Below are positions 29,813-32,089 of a stretch of DNA of 32,089 nucleotides, piece after piece. Location: the IMG/VR virus record IMGVR_UViG_3300025132_000163, positions 1 through 32,089 of that record. One strand, given 5' to 3'. Source of the DNA: a virus. Below the pieces are notes generated by a model. The model was not told the origin of the DNA, did no database searches, and saw only the letters and a program-made list of their open reading frames with translations. Each line of letters starts with the position of its first letter. Position 1 is the first letter of the stretch. A program made the translations under genes and the position numbers.

Positions 29813-29922
29813 AAAAAATTTACAGAGGGAAATCTATCCTAATGGATTTTCAGAGATTTTGAATGTTAGTAATTGCCAGAAACACTAAAGTTGCTTAGAA
29901 GCCACCTAAATGCCTTTAAAAT
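29813..29922 (+). ncRNA. Candidate small RNA, copy B of a two-copy inverted element
   Basis: Aligns to the - strand of 10641-10750 at about 76 of 110 positions without gaps. It begins AAATTTACAG then AGGGAAATC; contains nested pairing AAATCT...AGATTT around ATCC-TAAT-GGAT, then TTGCCAGAA, AAAGTTGCTTAG and CCTAAATGCCTTTA. The ATG present (29832) meets a stop after six codons, so no peptide is conserved. The rest of the gap 29773-29996 is A/T-rich and shows only the promoter box for the fibre gene. Confidence 0.55.
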
Positions 29923-29973
29923 GGATATTGTAATTTTGTACAAAAACGATAAAAAAGGCAAAAAAATAAACAT

Positions 29974-29981
29974 TATTTTTG
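29974..29981 (+). promoter_or_regulatory. TAnnTTTG promoter-like box before fibre gene
   Basis: TATTTTTG followed by TAATAAAAT, 23 bases before the ATG at 29997; close copy of the tape-measure box at 4893. Confidence 0.5.
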
Positions 29982-29996
29982 TAATAAAATAATTCT

Positions 29997-32089
29997 ATGG
30001 GTACTACATTAACTGGCAAAAGAGTTCAAAATACTTACGATTCACTTTTAAAATTATCGGACAATGACAACCTAACTGGTGTCGCAAAAATAGTGGGTGA
30101 TGGCTTAGGAAACAACTCACCAATTTATTTAAGCACAACCCAAGTTGGGATTGGTGTGACACCCAGTTTTGAGTTTCATACCAACTCACATGCCAAGATT
30201 GGTGGTAATTTAATTGTTGGTGGTAATCTAACAGTTGATGGTACAACTACAATTGTTGATTCGACAGTTGTTGCTATTGGTGACAACATGATTGAATTAG
30301 CAAAAGATAATGTTGCTAATGTAAAAGATATTGGATGGTATGGCACAATTAATTCAAGTGGTGAAAAATATGTTGGAATGTTTTATGATGCATCAGATGG
30401 CATTACAGTACCAACATTTAGAATTGGATTAGGCACATCTGAGCCAGGTTCGACAATGACAATAACTACAAAAGGCAAATTAGTTATTGGTGCATTAGAT
30501 GCAACCACAGGTGTTTTTAGCGGTCAAGTAACGATACCAGCTACACCAGTTTCAAGTACAGATGCAGCTAGTAAGGGTTATGTTGATGCACAAATAACAG
30601 CTCAAGATTTAGATATAGCTGGTGATAGTGGAACAGGTGCGGTTGATTTAGATTCACAAACATTTACTATTGCTGGTGGCACTAATGTAACAACATCTGT
30701 AAGTGGTCAAACAGTTACAATAAACTCAACAGGTAGTATAGATGGTAGCGGAACAGCTAATGATATTGTCATGTGGCAAGATTCTGACACTTTAACTGAT
30801 GCACCTATTGCTATTTCTGGTAATAATGCAACTTTTGCTGGTAATATAAGTGTAGCCACGAATGTTAATGTTGAGGCAAGTAGTGGTTATGGTTTTTTAG
30901 AGGTTGGTGGGCCGAGTGGTGGTTATATAGATTTAAAAAAGCCATTTAGTGATGATTATGATTTAAGATTAATAACCGCTACAGATAGTGAAATAACAGC
31001 ATCAGGTATTTTAAAATTAAATGCTAGTAATACACTTAATTTAACATTAAATGGTGCTAATGCAACCTTTGCTGGTAGTGTTACTGCAAATTCTTTAACA
31101 GTAGATGATATAACCATCGATGGTAGCACTATATCAGACAGTAGCGCTTTAACAATAAGTAGTGGTGATGATATTACAATAGATGCCGACTCTGATATTA
31201 ACTTAGATGCTAATGGTGCAGATATAAGATTTAAAGATAACGGAACTGCTTTTGTTGAATTTAATTCATCTACTGGAACAACTTTTTCAGGTAATATTGC
31301 AACAACAGCAGATAAAAGAATATCAGTAGGCACTTGGGATAATTCTGCTTTCACAGGTGGTAATGCTTATGGTTTTAGTGTTACATCATCATTACCATTA
31401 TTACATTTAACTGAAAGTGACCAAACAAACAAAAAAGGTTATGTTGGATTATCGGGTGGTAGTATGTATGTTGGTGGGTTAATATCAAACTTATATTTAC
31501 AATCAGGTGCAAGTGGTACAACAGCACTAACTATTGATTCATCACAAAATGCAACTTTTGCAGGTAGTGTTACCGCAAGTTCTTTTATAAAATCTGGCGG
31601 CACATCATCACAATATTTAATGGCTGATGGTAGTGTTAGTACAGGTGGTTTTGTTGATGGTAGTGGTACTGCAAATGATGTGGCAATGTGGTCGGATAGT
31701 GATACATTAACAGACGCACCTATTGCTATAAGTGGCAATAATGCAACTTTTGCAGGGAATGTAACAATAGGTGATAATAGTGCTAGTGAAATATTTTTAG
31801 CATTTAATTCTTCATCAACAGATTTTGCTTTAGGTGCTAATGGCAGTAATTTTATGATTGGCACAAGCTCTGATTTAGATACTGGTAATTTAATAACTTT
31901 ATCAGGTGCAAATGGTCGATTAGGAATCGGAACAACATCGCCAATAGTACCAGTTCACATTGTTGGTACTGCTGTAAATAATCCCTCTAATGGTAATGGG
32001 GGTTATGAAGTAATGCAGGTATTTGATGATACCTCTTATGCAACTGGAGTAGGTGGTGGAATTGGTTTAGGTGGAAAATTTAATTCAAG
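29997..32089 (+). CDS. Tail fibre, N-terminal part (runs off right window edge)
   Basis: 697 complete codons, open to the window end. The N-terminus (MGTTLTGKRVQNTYDSLLKLSDNDNL then GNNSPIYLSTTQVGIG) is a virion-attachment segment seen in fibres of marine phages. It is followed by beta repeats such as SATFAGSVTANSL, a DAASKGYVDAQI segment (phage fibre repeat), and two copies of a 36-residue module (30741-30848 and 31656-31763). Near the right edge GRLGIGTTSP repeats begin and continue in frame type into bases 1-2019. Joined, the fibre would be about 1370 residues ending in an S74 chaperone. It determines host recognition. Confidence 0.88.
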   Translation, partial: MGTTLTGKRVQNTYDSLLKLSDNDNLTGVAKIVGDGLGNNSPIYLSTTQVGIGVTPSFEFHTNSHAKIGGNLIVGGNLTVDGTTTIVDSTVVAIGDNMIELAKDNVANVKDIGWYGTINSSGEKYVGMFYDASDGITVPTFRIGLGTSEPGSTMTITTKGKLVIGALDATTGVFSGQVTIPATPVSSTDAASKGYVDAQITAQDLDIAGDSGTGAVDLDSQTFTIAGGTNVTTSVSGQTVTINSTGSIDGSGTANDIVMWQDSDTLTDAPIAISGNNATFAGNISVATNVNVEASSGYGFLEVGGPSGGYIDLKKPFSDDYDLRLITATDSEITASGILKLNASNTLNLTLNGANATFAGSVTANSLTVDDITIDGSTISDSSALTISSGDDITIDADSDINLDANGADIRFKDNGTAFVEFNSSTGTTFSGNIATTADKRISVGTWDNSAFTGGNAYGFSVTSSLPLLHLTESDQTNKKGYVGLSGGSMYVGGLISNLYLQSGASGTTALTIDSSQNATFAGSVTASSFIKSGGTSSQYLMADGSVSTGGFVDGSGTANDVAMWSDSDTLTDAPIAISGNNATFAGNVTIGDNSASEIFLAFNSSSTDFALGANGSNFMIGTSSDLDTGNLITLSGANGRLGIGTTSPIVPVHIVGTAVNNPSNGNGGYEVMQVFDDTSYATGVGGGIGLGGKFNS
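30741..30848 (+). repeat. 36-codon fibre repeat, copy 1
   Basis: Encodes DGSGTANDIVMWQDSDTL followed by TDAPIAISGNNATFAGNI; paired with 31656-31763. Synonymous differences are many while the protein is almost unchanged, so the duplication is old and under selection. Confidence 0.85.
31656..31763 (+). repeat. 36-codon fibre repeat, copy 2
   Basis: Encodes DGSGTANDVAMWSDSDTL followed by TDAPIAISGNNATFAGNV, differing from copy 1 at only four residues. Confidence 0.85.

Noticed and set aside
1-32089. CRISPR arrays, insertion sequences, integrase/att sites
   Set aside because: No regularly spaced repeats, transposase or recombinase motifs, or tRNA-end duplications were seen. The repeated GIGTTSP segments are irregularly spaced coding repeats of the fibre.
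1-32089. GGCC and GCGC also looked rare
   Set aside because: At least one of each is present (30909, 31144) and low numbers are expected at this G+C content, so unlike GATC there is no clear avoidance.

Overview
This window looks like almost the whole genome of a small, strictly lytic siphovirus of a Bacteroidota (flavobacterial-type) host. About 32 kb is packed with roughly 50 genes, all on the + strand and often overlapping by 1-30 bases. Base composition is strongly A+T. Start codons lack Shine-Dalgarno sequences and sit behind A/T-rich leaders. Upstream boxes match the Bacteroidota sigma-factor -7 element TAnnTTTG; one, before 16687, also has a TTTG at a spacing close to consensus. There is no integrase, lysogeny repressor module, DNA polymerase or convincing tRNA. 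One gene, a very long tail fibre, runs off the right edge (29997-32089) and re-enters at the left edge (1-2019), so the molecule is probably circularly permuted or a closed contig, with about one base missing at the joint.

Layout as a circle. (1) Packaging and head, 17998-27760: small and large terminase, portal with a long C-terminal extension, MuF-like head protein, HK97-type prohead protease, major capsid protein, a cassette of five tiny genes, an isolated PD-(D/E)XK nuclease, then head-tail connector, closure, gp10-like and tail-terminator genes. (2) Lysis, 27760-29772: small membrane proteins, a secreted thioredoxin-fold protein without its cysteines, an M15 peptidase endolysin, a three-helix holin candidate and a tiny basic protein. 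(3) Fibre and tail, 29997-32089 plus 1-9555: S74-chaperone fibre, a small structural protein, two tandem tail-tube paralogues, a G/GT tail-assembly chaperone pair with a lambda-type GGGAAAG slippery site, the tape measure and a distal tail protein. (4) Recombination and replication, 9681-16594: HTH regulator, ERF annealase, a small SSB-like protein, RecE-like nuclease, DnaA domain-IV-like protein, VRR-NUC nuclease, DnaD/O-like initiator with an internal origin candidate, another PD-(D/E)XK nuclease and a primase-helicase. (5) A lone 412-residue gene of unknown function (16687-17925) with its own promoter and terminator.

Three patterns are not explained by the genes. First, a ~110-nt element occurs twice in inverted orientation, in the only two sizeable non-coding gaps (10641-10750 on the - strand, 29813-29922 on the + strand). 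It is about 69% identical without gaps, each copy starts just after a TTTACAG promoter-like edge, and it is non-coding: a candidate small-RNA family. Second, GATC appears to be entirely absent from the window although its permutations CATG, GTAC and AGCT are common, pointing to long exposure to a GATC-targeting restriction system. Third, TAnnTTT(G/A) boxes lie at a nearly fixed 22-26 bases ahead of many start codons; a subset shares a second upstream AAAATATTT block.
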